From contig NZ_KQ947988.1 of NCBI RefSeq assembly GCF_001513975.1, positions 701,358 to 765,357 on the forward strand: DNA of 64,000 nt, written 5' to 3'. Shown here in pieces: positions 25,000-34,260 of the stretch. Below the pieces are notes generated by a model. It saw only the letters and a list, made by a program, of their open reading frames with translations, was not told the DNA's origin and did no database searches. The position numbers were made by a program, and so were the translations under genes. Each line of letters starts with the position of its first letter. The stretch's first letter is position 1. The stretch comes from Streptomyces curacoi. Lineage in GTDB: Bacteria; Actinomycetota; Actinomycetes; Streptomycetales; Streptomycetaceae.

Positions 25000-26103
25000 T
25001 CATGCGGCGGTCACCTTCTTCCCGTTCCTCTCGGCGAGCAGGGACTGGTGCGTCGGCGCCTGCGGCACCTGGGCCGGACGGCCGTTCGCGAACTCCTTGC
25101 GCAGCACCGGGACGACCTCCTCGCCGAGCAGGTCGATCTGCTCCAGCACGGTCTTCAGCGGCAGCCCGGCGTGGTCGACCAGGAACAGCTGGCGCTGGTA
25201 GTCACCGGCGTACTCACGGAAGGACAGCGTCTTCTCGATGACCTGCTGCGGGGATCCGACGGTCAGCGGGGTCTGCTCCATGAAGTCCTCCAGCGAGGGC
25301 CCGTGCCCGTACACCGGCGCGACGTCGAAGTACGGCCGGAACTCGCGCACCGCCTCCTGGGAGTTGCGGCGCATGAAGACGTGGCCGCCCAGCCCGACGA
25401 TGGCCTGCTCGGCGGTGCCGTGGCCGTAGTGCGCGTACCGGGTCCGGTACAGCTCGACCATCCGCTTGGTGTGGTCGGCCGGCCAGAAGATGTTGTTGTG
25501 GAAGAAGCCGTCGCCGTAGTACGCGGCCTGCTCGGCGATCTCCGGGGAGCGGATCGAGCCGTGCCAGACGAACGGCGGTACGCCGTCCAGCGGGCGGGGC
25601 GTGGAGGTGAAGCCCTGGAGCGGGGTGCGGAACTTGCCCTCCCAGTCGACGACGTCCTCGCGCCACAGCCGGTGCAGCAGGGCGTAGTTCTCGATGGCGA
25701 GGTTGATGCCCTGGCGGATGTCCTGGCCGAACCAGGGGTAGACGGGGCCGGTGTTGCCGCGGCCCATCATCAGGTCGACCCGGCCGTCGGCCAGGTGCTG
25801 GAGCATCGCGTAGTCCTCGGCGATCTTCACCGGGTCGTTGGTGGTGATCAGCGTGGTGGCGGTGGAGAGGATCAGCCGCTCGGTGCGGGCCGCGATCCAG
25901 CCGAGCATCGTGGTCGGCGACGACGACACGAACGGCGGGTTGTGGTGCTCGCCGGTCGCGAAGACGTCGAGGCCGGCCTCCTCGGCCTTCAGCGCCATGG
26001 CGACCATGGCCTTGATGCGCTCACGCTCGGTCGGCGCACGCCCCGTGGTGGGGTCCGGCGTGATGTCGCCGACGCTGAAGATCCCGAACTGCATGGTCGC
26101 CAC
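25000..26103 (-). CDS. LLM-class flavin-dependent oxidoreductase
   Basis: This 367-residue protein is a bacterial luciferase-like monooxygenase (TIM barrel). It shows the ATGEHHNPPF segment early, RTERLILSTATTLI, and DYAMLQHLADGRVDLMMGRG, all characteristic. It would use reduced FMN (or F420) supplied by a reductase to oxidise an unknown substrate. The ATG at 26103 follows GGAAGGTGG. An AT-rich dyad upstream suggests repression by a MarR-like regulator, none of which is adjacent. Confidence 0.92.
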   Translation of the reverse strand: MATMQFGIFSVGDITPDPTTGRAPTERERIKAMVAMALKAEEAGLDVFATGEHHNPPFVSSSPTTMLGWIAARTERLILSTATTLITTNDPVKIAEDYAMLQHLADGRVDLMMGRGNTGPVYPWFGQDIRQGINLAIENYALLHRLWREDVVDWEGKFRTPLQGFTSTPRPLDGVPPFVWHGSIRSPEIAEQAAYYGDGFFHNNIFWPADHTKRMVELYRTRYAHYGHGTAEQAIVGLGGHVFMRRNSQEAVREFRPYFDVAPVYGHGPSLEDFMEQTPLTVGSPQQVIEKTLSFREYAGDYQRQLFLVDHAGLPLKTVLEQIDLLGEEVVPVLRKEFANGRPAQVPQAPTHQSLLAERNGKKVTAA

Positions 26104-26110
26104 CTTCCAT

Positions 26111-26131
26111 GTTGTTTAGCATTCAACTATA
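26111..26131. promoter_or_regulatory. AT-rich dyad and minus-10 ahead of LLM gene
   Basis: GTTGTTTAGCATTCAAC (26111-26127) is an imperfect palindrome and one of the few AT-rich stretches here. Read toward the LLM gene it overlaps a TATAGT minus-10-like element (26126-26131). Such TTGAAT/TTCAA sites are typical of MarR/HxlR-type operators; no cognate regulator is adjacent. Confidence 0.4.
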
Positions 26132-26157
26132 CCGGAAGAACGGCGAACACCCCAGCA

Positions 26158-26787
26158 CTATTCCGCTACTTCGTCACCTCCGGCACGGCCCCAGTACGGA
26201 TCCCTGCCGGTCTGCGCCAACAGCCTCTCCCACGCCGACGCGCCCTCGCCCACCTGCACCGGTTCCCCGAACACCCCCGTCGCCCGAGCCGTCGGCGCCA
26301 GCTCGGCGACCGTGCCGGCGAGCTGCTCCAGCACCGGCTCCGCCCCCTCGTCCGGCCGGTACCGCTGCCCCGTGGCCCGGGCCAGGTCCCACACATGCAC
26401 CGTCAGATCGAGCAGCGCCATCGAGCCGACGAGCCGCGCGGGCATCTGCCACGCCCCCGCCGTGCCCTCCTCCGCGCCCGGCGCGGACCAGGCCGCCACG
26501 AGCCTCGCCGTCTCGTCCGCGAACCGCTCACGCCAGTCCGGGCCCGCGCCGACCCGGTCGGGCGTCGAGGAGAAGTCCGACTCCCCCTTGGCGGCCAGCT
26601 TCTGGAACTCCACGACCACCTGGAAGAGGTGGTTGACCAGGGCCTTCACGTCGTAGTCGGCGCACGGCGTGGGAGCGGCGAGCGCCTCGTCGGGGATGCC
26701 CCGCACCACCGGCACCGCCCGCTCGCGCGCCACGGCCAGAAGATCACCCAGGGTGTGGCTCTTCACTGCACTGTGCTTGGTCTCCAT
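26158..26787 (-). CDS. TIGR03086-type DinB-fold protein
   Basis: This 209-residue protein resembles the actinobacterial TIGR03086/mycothiol-dependent maleylpyruvate isomerase N-terminal group. It has an early PTPCADYDVKALVNHL segment and a later LDLTVHVWDLARATGQ segment that together give the metal-binding His set of the DinB fold. These proteins often use mycothiol as a thiol cofactor; the reaction is unknown. ATG at 26787 was preferred to an upstream start because of an overlap with the divergent AraC promoter. It diverges from the AraC regulator with about 62 bases between. Confidence 0.82.
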   Translation of the reverse strand: METKHSAVKSHTLGDLLAVARERAVPVVRGIPDEALAAPTPCADYDVKALVNHLFQVVVEFQKLAAKGESDFSSTPDRVGAGPDWRERFADETARLVAAWSAPGAEEGTAGAWQMPARLVGSMALLDLTVHVWDLARATGQRYRPDEGAEPVLEQLAGTVAELAPTARATGVFGEPVQVGEGASAWERLLAQTGRDPYWGRAGGDEVAE

Positions 26788-26849
26788 ACCCCGACCGTAG
26801 GGACGCCGGGGGCTGCCCTTCTTGAAGAAACGCGACATACGATCCGGCC

Positions 26850-27674
26850 ATGGAGGCACCCCGCCACGACACCCGCGGGATCGTCGACCCGTCCGGGCTG
26901 CTCAGCCGCGTCCGGTTCCGCCGCCACGAGCCCGCCGAGCCGCTGCGCCGCTACGTCGAGTGGTACTGGCTCATCGACTGGGACCTGCCCGCGCCCTACG
27001 CCTCCCACATCGTCCCGCACCCCTCGGTCAACCTGACCTTCCAGTGGGACGGGGCCGACGAGGAGACAGTGCCGCCCTACGGCGAGGTCACCGGCATCGC
27101 GCTCGGCCTGTACACCAGGAAGCTGACCGGACGGGGCCGGGTGTGCGGGGTGAAGTTCCGGCCGGGCGGCTTCCGGCCGTACGCCCCGCAGGCACCGGCG
27201 TCCCACTGGACCGGCCGTGTCCTCCCCGCCCAGGACGTCTTCCCGCGGGCCACCGCGGACACCGCCCGATCCGTCGTGAGCCCTGCCGCCGACGACGCCC
27301 GCGTGGCCGCCCTCGACACCTTCCTCCTCTCCCAGCCCTGCGTCCCCGACCCGCAGGCCGACCTCGCCATGGACCTCGTCCAGCGCATCCGCGCCGACCG
27401 CACCGTGCGCCGCGTCGGCGACTTCGCCCGCGACGCGGGCCTGTCGGTGCGGGCACTGCAACGGCTCTTCTCGGCATACGTCGGCGTCAGCCCGAAGTGG
27501 GTCATCCTCCGCTACCGCATCCACGAGGCCCTGGAGCTCGCCGGCACCCGCCGCGACGTCGACTGGGCCCTCCTCGCAGCCGACCTCGGCTACGCCGACC
27601 AGGCCCACCTGGTACGGGACTTCACGGCGACGGTGGGGGTACCGCCCACGGCGTATGCGCAGGGGGTGACGTGA
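26850..27674 (+). CDS. AraC-family regulator
   Basis: This 274-residue protein has an N-terminal DUF6597-like cupin-type domain (YVEWYWLIDWDLPAP, then SHIVPHPSVNLTFQ) and a C-terminal AraC DNA-binding domain from about 180. Its two helix-turn-helix units are visible in VGDFARDAGLSVRALQRLF and DLGYADQAHLVRDF. It lies divergent to the DinB-fold gene and probably controls it. The ligand is unknown. Confidence 0.92.
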   Translation: MEAPRHDTRGIVDPSGLLSRVRFRRHEPAEPLRRYVEWYWLIDWDLPAPYASHIVPHPSVNLTFQWDGADEETVPPYGEVTGIALGLYTRKLTGRGRVCGVKFRPGGFRPYAPQAPASHWTGRVLPAQDVFPRATADTARSVVSPAADDARVAALDTFLLSQPCVPDPQADLAMDLVQRIRADRTVRRVGDFARDAGLSVRALQRLFSAYVGVSPKWVILRYRIHEALELAGTRRDVDWALLAADLGYADQAHLVRDFTATVGVPPTAYAQGVT

Positions 27675-27770
27675 CGCCGAGAACGCCGACGGCCGGCGTC
27701 GGCCATGGGAACGGGAATCGGAAGCAGGAACGCGACTCGGAAGAGAGGGACTCAGAAGCAGGGCCGGAAC

Positions 27771-28253
27771 TCAGAAGTAGTACGTGTCCCCCGTGTCCAG
27801 CACGAGCACCCGCTGCCGACCGTCCCCCCGGCCGCCGCCCTCCACCCCACCGCCCGCCACCGTGTCGAGCTCCAGCAGCACCTCGGACGGCACCCCCCGC
27901 AGCCGTACCTGAAGCCCGACCGGCTCCCCGGCCCGGTCCGCCTCCAGCGCCCCCACCCGGCACGTCACCGTCCGCTCCGCCGCCCGCGCACACCCCTCCG
28001 GCAGCACCTGCCGGTCCGCCAGCGGCTCCGACCAGCGCAGCCGTAGCGTCGAGTCCGGCACGGCGCTCGCCCCGTGGTTGTGCGGCGTGAGCAGCAGGTC
28101 GACCCGGCCGCCGGACAGCGCCGCGGAGCCGTGATAGGCGAGGTCGGCCTCCGGGCCCCCCGCCGCCGAGGCGCCCGGAGCCGCCGCCCCGACCGCCACC
28201 ACGGCCGCACCGCAGCCCGCGAGCACCCTGTGGACCCTGGGAACCCTGCGCAT
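27771..28253 (-). CDS. Secreted protein of unknown function
   Basis: This 160-residue protein has an N-terminal signal peptide (MRRVPRVHRVLAGCGAAVVAV with cleavage near ASAAGG). A domain of beta strands follows (ADLAYHGSAALSGGRVDLLLTPHNHG), suggesting an Ig-like fold, with a pair of cysteines and a C-terminal DTGDTYYF. No enzyme motif. The ATG at 28253 was chosen because the signal peptide begins there; upstream in-frame residues are not signal-like. It probably functions outside the membrane. Confidence 0.72.
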   Translation of the reverse strand: MRRVPRVHRVLAGCGAAVVAVGAAAPGASAAGGPEADLAYHGSAALSGGRVDLLLTPHNHGASAVPDSTLRLRWSEPLADRQVLPEGCARAAERTVTCRVGALEADRAGEPVGLQVRLRGVPSEVLLELDTVAGGGVEGGGRGDGRQRVLVLDTGDTYYF

Positions 28254-28378
28254 ACGCCCGCTCCTCACTCCACGGTGGCCGTCGTGGTCGTACGGATGTA
28301 TCCCACGCGGGGCGGGCGACAGGCGCCGTCCAACAGGTGACGCGTAGGCCCGAACCCCGGGCATGCGAAGCTGCCCGC

Positions 28379-28714
28379 ATGCTCATCCTGCGTTCCGCCG
28401 CCCTGTTCGCCGTCGCCGCGCTCTTCGAGATCGGCGGCGCCTGGCTGGTCTGGCAGGGCGTCCGCGAACACCGCGGCTGGCTGTGGATCGGAGCGGGCGT
28501 CATGGCCCTCGGCGCCTACGGCTTCGTCGCCACACTCCAGCCGGACGCCGAGTTCGGCCGCATCCTCGCCGCGTACGGCGGTGTCTTCGTCGCCGGTTCG
28601 CTGGCCTGGGGCATGGTCGCGGACGGCTACCGCCCGGACCGCTGGGACGTCACGGGCGCGCTGATCTGCCTCGCCGGCATGGCGGTGATCATGTACGCGC
28701 CGCGCGGCGACTGA
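28379..28714 (+). CDS. YnfA/UPF0060 family membrane protein
   Basis: This 111-residue protein has four hydrophobic segments and the family hallmarks FEIGGAWLVWQGVREHR and GRILAAYGGVFVAGSLAWGMVADGYRPDRWD. YnfA is a small multidrug-resistance-like inner membrane protein whose substrate is poorly defined. The ATG at 28379 begins directly with the first membrane helix. It is convergent with the NTF2-like gene. Confidence 0.92.
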   Translation: MLILRSAALFAVAALFEIGGAWLVWQGVREHRGWLWIGAGVMALGAYGFVATLQPDAEFGRILAAYGGVFVAGSLAWGMVADGYRPDRWDVTGALICLAGMAVIMYAPRGD

Positions 28715-28729
28715 GCGGGGCGCCCGCCC

Positions 28730-29158
28730 TCACGAAGGCGGCAGCAGCCCCAACTGCCCCAGGAACTCCATCTCGTCGAAGTAGAGCCTGTAGTCCACGA
28801 TCCGGCCGTCCCGCACGGTGGCGATGTCCACCCCACGGATCCTGATCTCCTTCTGCGTCCCGGGGATGGTCTCCCCGGTGGGCAGATGCAGCGGCCCCGT
28901 GTTCCGCCCGCTGAAGATCCCTTCGTCGATGGCCGTGTCACCGACCTCGTACGAGTGCAGCGATTCGAACCTGGCGTCCGGAACCGCCTCCGTCATCTCC
29001 CGCCAGTACGCCACGATGTTGTCGCGCCCGCGGATCTCCCCCTCGTCGGGGGTGACGGCGACCGCGTCCTCGGCGTACAGCTCGCCTATGACGTTCAGAT
29101 CGGGGTGCGCGGTCAGCGCGTCCGTGAGCCGGTCCATGACCTCACGTGCCTGTCCCAT
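28730..29158 (-). CDS. SnoaL/NTF2-like protein
   Basis: This 142-residue protein has the NTF2-like alpha+beta cone, as in polyketide cyclases and ester cyclases. Segments are ELYAEDAVAVTPDEGEIRGRD, VAYWREMTEAVPDAR and DIATVRDGRIVDYRLYFDEMEFLGQLG. The ATG at 29158 follows GGAGG at good spacing. The substrate is unknown, and there is no surrounding polyketide cluster, so a general role is likely. Confidence 0.88.
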   Translation of the reverse strand: MGQAREVMDRLTDALTAHPDLNVIGELYAEDAVAVTPDEGEIRGRDNIVAYWREMTEAVPDARFESLHSYEVGDTAIDEGIFSGRNTGPLHLPTGETIPGTQKEIRIRGVDIATVRDGRIVDYRLYFDEMEFLGQLGLLPPS

Positions 29159-29267
29159 GATCCACCTCCAGAACAGAGGATCACCGAACTCATTGTCCCA
29201 CCGCCCGCCTATCCTGGCCGGACAGCTTTGCGCCCGACCACGCACCGCCACGTCCGAGGAGCACCCC

Positions 29268-30047
29268 ATGCCCACCGCAGCCCCGTCCGCCGCCTCCCGC
29301 ATCGCCGTCGTCACCGGTGCGAGCAGCGGTATCGGCGCCGCCACGGCACGGCAGCTCGCCGCGGCCGGTTACCGGGTCGTCCTGACCGCCCGCCGCAAGG
29401 ACCGCATCGAGGCACTGGCCGAGGAGATCAACGCCGCCGGCCACTCCGCGGCGGCCTACCAGCTCGACGTCACCGACCGCGCCGCGGTCGACGAGTTCGC
29501 CACGGCCTTCCGGACCATCGGGGTCCTGGTCAACAACGCGGGCGGCGCGCTCGGCGCCGACCCGGTGGCCACCGGCGACCCGGCCGACTGGCGCACGATG
29601 TACGAGACGAACGTCATCGGCACGCTGAACCTCACCCAGGCCCTGCTCCCCAAGCTGGAGGCGAGCGGCGACGGCACGATCGTGGTCGTGTCGTCGACGG
29701 CGGGCCACGCCACCTACGAGGGCGGCGCGGGCTACGTCGCCGCCAAGCACGGCGCCCACGTCCTCGCCGAGACCCTGCGCCTGGAGATCGTCGGCCGCCC
29801 GGTCCGGGTCATCGAGATCGCGCCGGGCATGGTCAAGACGGACGAGTTCGCCCTGACCCGCTTCTCCGGCGACCAGGAGAAGGCGGAGAAGGTCTACGCG
29901 GGGGTGGCCGAGCCCCTCACCGCCGACGACGTCGCCGACACCATCACCTGGGCGGTCACCCGTCCCAGCCACGTCAACATCGACCTGCTGGTCGTGCGCC
30001 CGCGCGCCCAGGCGTCCAACACGAAGGTCCACCGGGAGCTGCAGTGA
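29268..30047 (+). CDS. Short-chain dehydrogenase/reductase
   Basis: This 259-residue protein is a classical SDR. The cofactor motif TGASSGIG lies at about 17-24, NNAGG at about 90, Ser in VVVSSTAGH, and Tyr/Lys in YVAAK. The Arg-rich segment after the second strand (TARRKDR) favours NADP(H). It would reduce or oxidise a carbonyl/alcohol; the substrate is not evident. The start is ATG with GAGGAG upstream. It overlaps the following small gene by 4 bases. Confidence 0.93.
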   Translation: MPTAAPSAASRIAVVTGASSGIGAATARQLAAAGYRVVLTARRKDRIEALAEEINAAGHSAAAYQLDVTDRAAVDEFATAFRTIGVLVNNAGGALGADPVATGDPADWRTMYETNVIGTLNLTQALLPKLEASGDGTIVVVSSTAGHATYEGGAGYVAAKHGAHVLAETLRLEIVGRPVRVIEIAPGMVKTDEFALTRFSGDQEKAEKVYAGVAEPLTADDVADTITWAVTRPSHVNIDLLVVRPRAQASNTKVHRELQ

Positions 30048-30169
30048 CGCGCGGCGACAAGGACCCGCACGACGAACGCCAGATGTGGTGGTGGCTCGGC
30101 TACTTCCTCTTCGGCATCCACATCGTGGCGTTCGTGATGATCTACGCGGTGACCCACGCACCGAAGTAA
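30044..30169 (+). CDS. Small single-pass membrane protein
   Basis: This 41-residue protein has a polar N-terminus and one hydrophobic helix, WWWLGYFLFGIHIVAFVMIY. GTG at 30044 overlaps the SDR stop (GTGA), which supports real translation from the SDR transcript. I do not recognise the family with confidence. A role as accessory subunit of the reductase is possible but unproven. Confidence 0.6.
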   Translation: MTRGDKDPHDERQMWWWLGYFLFGIHIVAFVMIYAVTHAPK

Positions 30170-30212
30170 AACCCCGGGCCCGCAAGGGAGTTACCGCCTA
30201 TGGTCACTCCCT

Positions 30213-30959
30213 GTGGACAGACACATACGTTTCGAGGCGCTGCACAACTTCCGCGACCTGGGCGGCTGGACGACGGCGGAGGGCCACCGCGTCCGCCCCG
30301 GCCGCCTGTACCGCACGGACTCCCTGGGCAAGCTGACGCAGGACACGCCGGACTGGTCCCGCTTCCTCTCCCTGGGCATCCGCACGGTCATCGACCTGCG
30401 CTACCCGTGGGAGATCGAGGGCCAGGGCCGCGTCCCGGACCACCCGTCCTTCACGTACCACAACCTCAGCATCGAGCACCGCCCCTACAACCAGGCCGCC
30501 CTGGCCCCCGACGTTGAGCTCGGCCCCTACCTGGCCGAGCGCTACCTGGAGATGGCCCGGGACGGCACGCGGGAGATCCGCGGCGCACTGGAACTGGTGG
30601 CCAAGGCGGCGGAGTCGGACACCCCCCTGGCCTTCCACTGCGCCTCGGGCAAGGACCGCACGGGCCTGCTGGCGGCCCTGGTCCTCGGCCTGCTCAGGGT
30701 GCCGGAGGCCACGATCATCGAGGACTTCACCCTCACGGACCGCGCCGCCCCGGCCCTCCTCGCCGACTGGAAGGCCCGCAACAACGGCCGCGCCCCCACC
30801 TGGCCGGGCTTCGGCAGGGCACCCGAAGCGGTCATGCGCCTGTTCCTCGCGGCTCTGACGGACCGTTACGGCTCGATCGAGGGCTATGTCTCCGAGGCGC
30901 TGTCCCTCGACCCACGGCCGCTGAGCAAGGCGCTCCGGGCCACGCTGCTGGAAGGATGA
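30213..30959 (+). CDS. Protein-tyrosine phosphatase family protein
   Basis: This 248-residue protein carries the Cys-based phosphatase loop HCASGKDRTGLLAAL with the CX5R signature, and an early FRDLGGWTTAEGHRVRPGRL segment. Both are typical of the lipid/tyrosine phosphatases related to mycobacterial PtpB. The fold and motif support a cysteinyl-phosphate mechanism. The GTG start has no Shine-Dalgarno, and a TATGGT lies 10-14 bases upstream, so it could be leaderless. Target unknown. Confidence 0.9.
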   Translation: MDRHIRFEALHNFRDLGGWTTAEGHRVRPGRLYRTDSLGKLTQDTPDWSRFLSLGIRTVIDLRYPWEIEGQGRVPDHPSFTYHNLSIEHRPYNQAALAPDVELGPYLAERYLEMARDGTREIRGALELVAKAAESDTPLAFHCASGKDRTGLLAALVLGLLRVPEATIIEDFTLTDRAAPALLADWKARNNGRAPTWPGFGRAPEAVMRLFLAALTDRYGSIEGYVSEALSLDPRPLSKALRATLLEG

Positions 30960-30970
30960 CGCCTCGCGCG

Positions 30971-32164
30971 TCAGCCCTTCACACAGACGACCTGCTTCAG
31001 CTTCGCCACTACCTCCACGAGGTCCCGCTGCTGGTCGATGACCTGCTCGATCGGCTTGTAGGCGCCCGGGATCTCGTCCACGACACCGGAGTCCTTACGG
31101 CACTCCACGCCCCGGGTCTGCTCCTCCAGGTCCTTCGTCGAGAACCGCCGCTTCGCCGCGTTCCGGCTCATCCGCCGACCGGCGCCGTGCGAGGCGGAGT
31201 TGAAGGACTTGGCGTTCCCGAGGCCCTTCACGATGAACGAACCCGTGCCCATGGAGCCCGGGATGATCCCGTACTCGCCGGAGCCGGCCCGGATCGCGCC
31301 CTTGCGGGTCACGAGCAGGTCCATACCGTCGTAGCGCTCCTCGGCCACGTAGTTGTGGTGCGCGCTGATCTCGGGCTCGAAGGTCGGCTTCGCCTTCTTG
31401 AACTCCTTGCGGATCACGTCCTTCAGGAGCGCCATCATGATCGTGCGGTTGTACTTGGCGTACTCCTGCGCCCAGAACAGGTCGTTGCGGTACGCCGCCA
31501 TCTGCGGCGTGTCCGCCACGAAGACGGCGAGGTCACGGTCGACCAGGCCCTGGTTGTGCGGGAGCTTCTGGGCCACGCCGATGTGGTGCTCGGCCAGCTC
31601 CTTGCCGATGTTGCGGGAACCGGAGTGCAGCATCAGCCAGACAGAACCGGTCGTATCCGTGCAGACCTCGACAAAGTGGTTTCCGCTTCCCAGCGTTCCC
31701 ATCTGCTTTCCGGCCCGCTCCTGACGGAACTTGACCGCGTCCGCGATCCCGTCGAACCGCCCCCAGAAGTCGTCCCACCCCGCGGTGGCGAACCCGTGCA
31801 GCCGCCCCGGGTCCACGGGGTCGTCATGCATCCCCCGCCCCACCGGAATGGCCTGCTCGATCTTCGACCGCAGCCGCGACAGATCCCCCGGCAGATCATT
31901 GGCCGTCAGCGACGTCTTCACCGCCGACATCCCGCACCCGATGTCCACGCCCACCGCGGCAGGACACACGGCCCCCTGCATCGCGATGACGGACCCGACC
32001 GTCGCCCCCTTCCCGTAATGCACGTCCGGCATCACGGCGAGGCCCTTGATCCAAGGCAGCGTGGCGACGTTCCGCAGCTGCTGCAGGGCCACGTCCTCCA
32101 CCGTCGCCGGGTCGGTCCACATACGGATGGGAACCTTCGCGCCCGGCATCTCCACGTACGACAT
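30971..32164 (-). CDS. rtcB: RtcB family RNA ligase
   Basis: This 397-residue protein is a GTP- and Mn-dependent RNA ligase that joins 2',3'-cyclic phosphate or 3'-phosphate ends to 5'-OH. Visible motifs are GVDIGCGM, GSGNHF, HSGSRN, GSMGTGSF and SHGAGR with the nucleophilic His. Length is of the shorter bacterial type (about 400). The ATG at 32164 follows GAGG and replaces an upstream start whose N-terminal residues lack family similarity. No archease or RtcA gene is adjacent. It may act in tRNA or rRNA repair. Confidence 0.95.
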   Translation of the reverse strand: MSYVEMPGAKVPIRMWTDPATVEDVALQQLRNVATLPWIKGLAVMPDVHYGKGATVGSVIAMQGAVCPAAVGVDIGCGMSAVKTSLTANDLPGDLSRLRSKIEQAIPVGRGMHDDPVDPGRLHGFATAGWDDFWGRFDGIADAVKFRQERAGKQMGTLGSGNHFVEVCTDTTGSVWLMLHSGSRNIGKELAEHHIGVAQKLPHNQGLVDRDLAVFVADTPQMAAYRNDLFWAQEYAKYNRTIMMALLKDVIRKEFKKAKPTFEPEISAHHNYVAEERYDGMDLLVTRKGAIRAGSGEYGIIPGSMGTGSFIVKGLGNAKSFNSASHGAGRRMSRNAAKRRFSTKDLEEQTRGVECRKDSGVVDEIPGAYKPIEQVIDQQRDLVEVVAKLKQVVCVKG

Positions 32165-32376
32165 AACGTCCTCAATCCCCCGGAAAACAAACAAAAGACT
32201 TAGATCGCAAAACCGGCGCCAAGGTCAATGAAAAGGACAACGGACCGGCGTCCACGGCAGTGCGTGCGATACACATTGTCTCCAGGGCGCGCCCCCGCGC
32301 GGCAAGCGAATAACCAGCGGGGACACTGAAAGACCGGCAGCGGACCGACCCCACCACCGTCGAGAGGAGCCTGACC

Positions 32377-33237
32377 GTGCAGCGGAAGGCGTACGTATCC
32401 GGCGTCGCCGCGCTCCTCGCGGCGCTGCTGGCCGGCTGCACGGGCAGCTCCGACAGCGGCGGCGCGACCGACGACTCCAACCCGGGGGACGCGGGTACGG
32501 CGACCGCGGTGGCCGAGCCCGGCCGGTACCGCACGCTGCCCGAACCGTGTGGTGCGGTCGGTGAGGAGACGCTCGACTCGCTGCTGCCGGGCGTCAAGGA
32601 GCTCCCGGACGAGGAGCAGCGCGAGAAGGCGTACGAGGGCACGCCGACGCTGACGTACGACACCGACCGCAAGGTCGGCTGCCGTTGGAAGGTCGAGTCG
32701 GCCGAGGCCACCGACCATCTCTTCGTCGACTTCGAGCGCGTGGTGTCCTACGACAGCGCGGTCAGCGACGACAGTGAGGCGGAGCGGCTCTTCGCGGTCC
32801 AGCAGGAGGCTGCCGACCTTCCCGAGCCGACGAGTTCCGGCACCACCGGCAGCGGCGAGGAGGGCGCGGACACCCCGTCCGCCACCCCGAGCGGCTCCCC
32901 GTCCGCATCGGCCTCGGCCTCGCCGGTCACGGCCCCCTCCTCCTCGTCCTCCTCCCCGTCCGCGTCCGCCTCCCCCGCCGGCGCGACCCCGGCCGAGCTG
33001 CAGCCCCGCGTCCTCGACGACCTCGGCGACGAGGCCTTCCTCGACGACGAGCTCGGCGGCTCCGGTTCGACGGCGCAGCAGCGCAGGGTGACTGTGGTGT
33101 TCCGCACGTCCAACGTGATCGTGAGGATCGAGTACGAGGAGCAGCCGGCGACCGTCGGCACGGTCCCCGACAGCGAGGAAATGCAGGACAGGGCCCGGAA
33201 ACTGGCCGCGCAACTGGCGGACGCGCTGGCGGAGTAG
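32377..33237 (+). CDS. DUF3558-type lipoprotein
   Basis: This 286-residue protein has a lipobox with Cys near residue 21 (LLAGCTG), then a domain resembling DUF3558 (PEPCGAVGEE, CRW) interrupted by a long Ser/Pro/Ala-rich linker at about 150-205. It would be anchored outside the membrane. DUF3558 proteins are Streptomyces/mycobacterial lipoproteins of unknown role. GTG start with GAGGAG upstream. A related lipoprotein follows, so this is likely a duplicated pair. Confidence 0.8.
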   Translation: MQRKAYVSGVAALLAALLAGCTGSSDSGGATDDSNPGDAGTATAVAEPGRYRTLPEPCGAVGEETLDSLLPGVKELPDEEQREKAYEGTPTLTYDTDRKVGCRWKVESAEATDHLFVDFERVVSYDSAVSDDSEAERLFAVQQEAADLPEPTSSGTTGSGEEGADTPSATPSGSPSASASASPVTAPSSSSSSPSASASPAGATPAELQPRVLDDLGDEAFLDDELGGSGSTAQQRRVTVVFRTSNVIVRIEYEEQPATVGTVPDSEEMQDRARKLAAQLADALAE

Positions 33238-33375
33238 CGCCCCCGGACCACACCCGTACACCCGGGTGCGACGTAACCGAAACGAGACCACACAGCTTCT
33301 TCACCGCGTACCGTGGCCCCTCGGACCCCGATCCGACCGCAGGAACCACGAGTGTCAGTCATGAGTGAAGGAACC

Positions 33376-34260
33376 ATGCAGCGAGCAGCAGAGCGACAGC
33401 AGCGTGACCGGCGTGATCAGCGCGAGCAGCGGGTGAAGGGCCTTCACCGCGTCCTTGTCTGCGCGGCAGCCGTCCCCGTGATGCTGATCGCCGCGGGCTG
33501 TTCCTCGGACTCCGGTTCGGACGACGCGGCGGCGGCCGACAGCAGCGCGAAGGCCTCGGCCTCGGCGTCGGCGTCCGCCAGCCCGTCGCCGACGGTGCAG
33601 GCGGCGGTGTACAAGTCGCTGCCCAAGCCGTGCAAGGTGCTGGCGAAGAAGACGCTGGAGGACCTGGTCCCGAAGGCGAAGTCCGGCAAGGAGGGTTCGT
33701 CGGACGACGCGTCGACGCGTGGCTCCTGCTCCTGGAGCAGCCTGGACAACAACGGCGTGAAGGGTTCGCAGTTCCGCTGGCTCAACGTCTCCCTGCTGCG
33801 CTTCGACTCGGACGTCACACGCGGCTCGGGTGAGGAGCTGGCGCAGGAGTACTACCAGTCGCAGCTGCAGGCCGCCCGGTCGGTGTCCGGTGCGAAGAAC
33901 ACCAAGTCGGAGCCGGTCGCCGGGGTGGGTGACGAGGCGACGGCGGTGCGCTACGACCTGAAGAAGAAGGAGGGCTCCTTCAAGCAGGAGACGGTCGTGG
34001 CCCGGATCGAGAACGTCGTCGTCACCCTCGACTACAACGGCGCCGGTCTGGCCGGTGAGAAGACGCCGAGCGCGGACACCCTGAACAAGCTCGCGCAGAA
34101 GGCGGTCAAGGAGGCGGTGGCCGCGGTGACGGCGGAGAACGGCAGCGGCGCGGTGGGCACGCCGAGCAGCACTCCGTCCAAGTCGGCCACGAAGGCTCCC
34201 TCGGCGAGCGCCTCGAAGGCGTCCAGCTCCCCGTCCAAGTCAGCGTCGAAGAAGAGCTGA
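33376..34260 (+). CDS. DUF3558-type lipoprotein, second copy
   Basis: This 294-residue protein has a basic N-terminus, a signal segment and lipobox near residue 40 (IAAGCSSDS), then a Ser/Ala spacer. The body contains LPKPCKVLAKKTLEDLVPK and a central GVGDEAT, as in DUF3558. The C-terminus is Lys/Ser/Ala-rich. ATG 33376 follows GAAGG by 4 bases and is favoured over ATG 33361. The similarity to the preceding gene indicates tandem duplication. Function unknown. Confidence 0.8.
   Translation: MQRAAERQQRDRRDQREQRVKGLHRVLVCAAAVPVMLIAAGCSSDSGSDDAAAADSSAKASASASASASPSPTVQAAVYKSLPKPCKVLAKKTLEDLVPKAKSGKEGSSDDASTRGSCSWSSLDNNGVKGSQFRWLNVSLLRFDSDVTRGSGEELAQEYYQSQLQAARSVSGAKNTKSEPVAGVGDEATAVRYDLKKKEGSFKQETVVARIENVVVTLDYNGAGLAGEKTPSADTLNKLAQKAVKEAVAAVTAENGSGAVGTPSSTPSKSATKAPSASASKASSSPSKSASKKS

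Noticed and set aside
21834..25241. Very long plus-strand frame of about 1135 residues
   Set aside because: It covers three minus-strand genes with clear motifs, and its composition is low-complexity.
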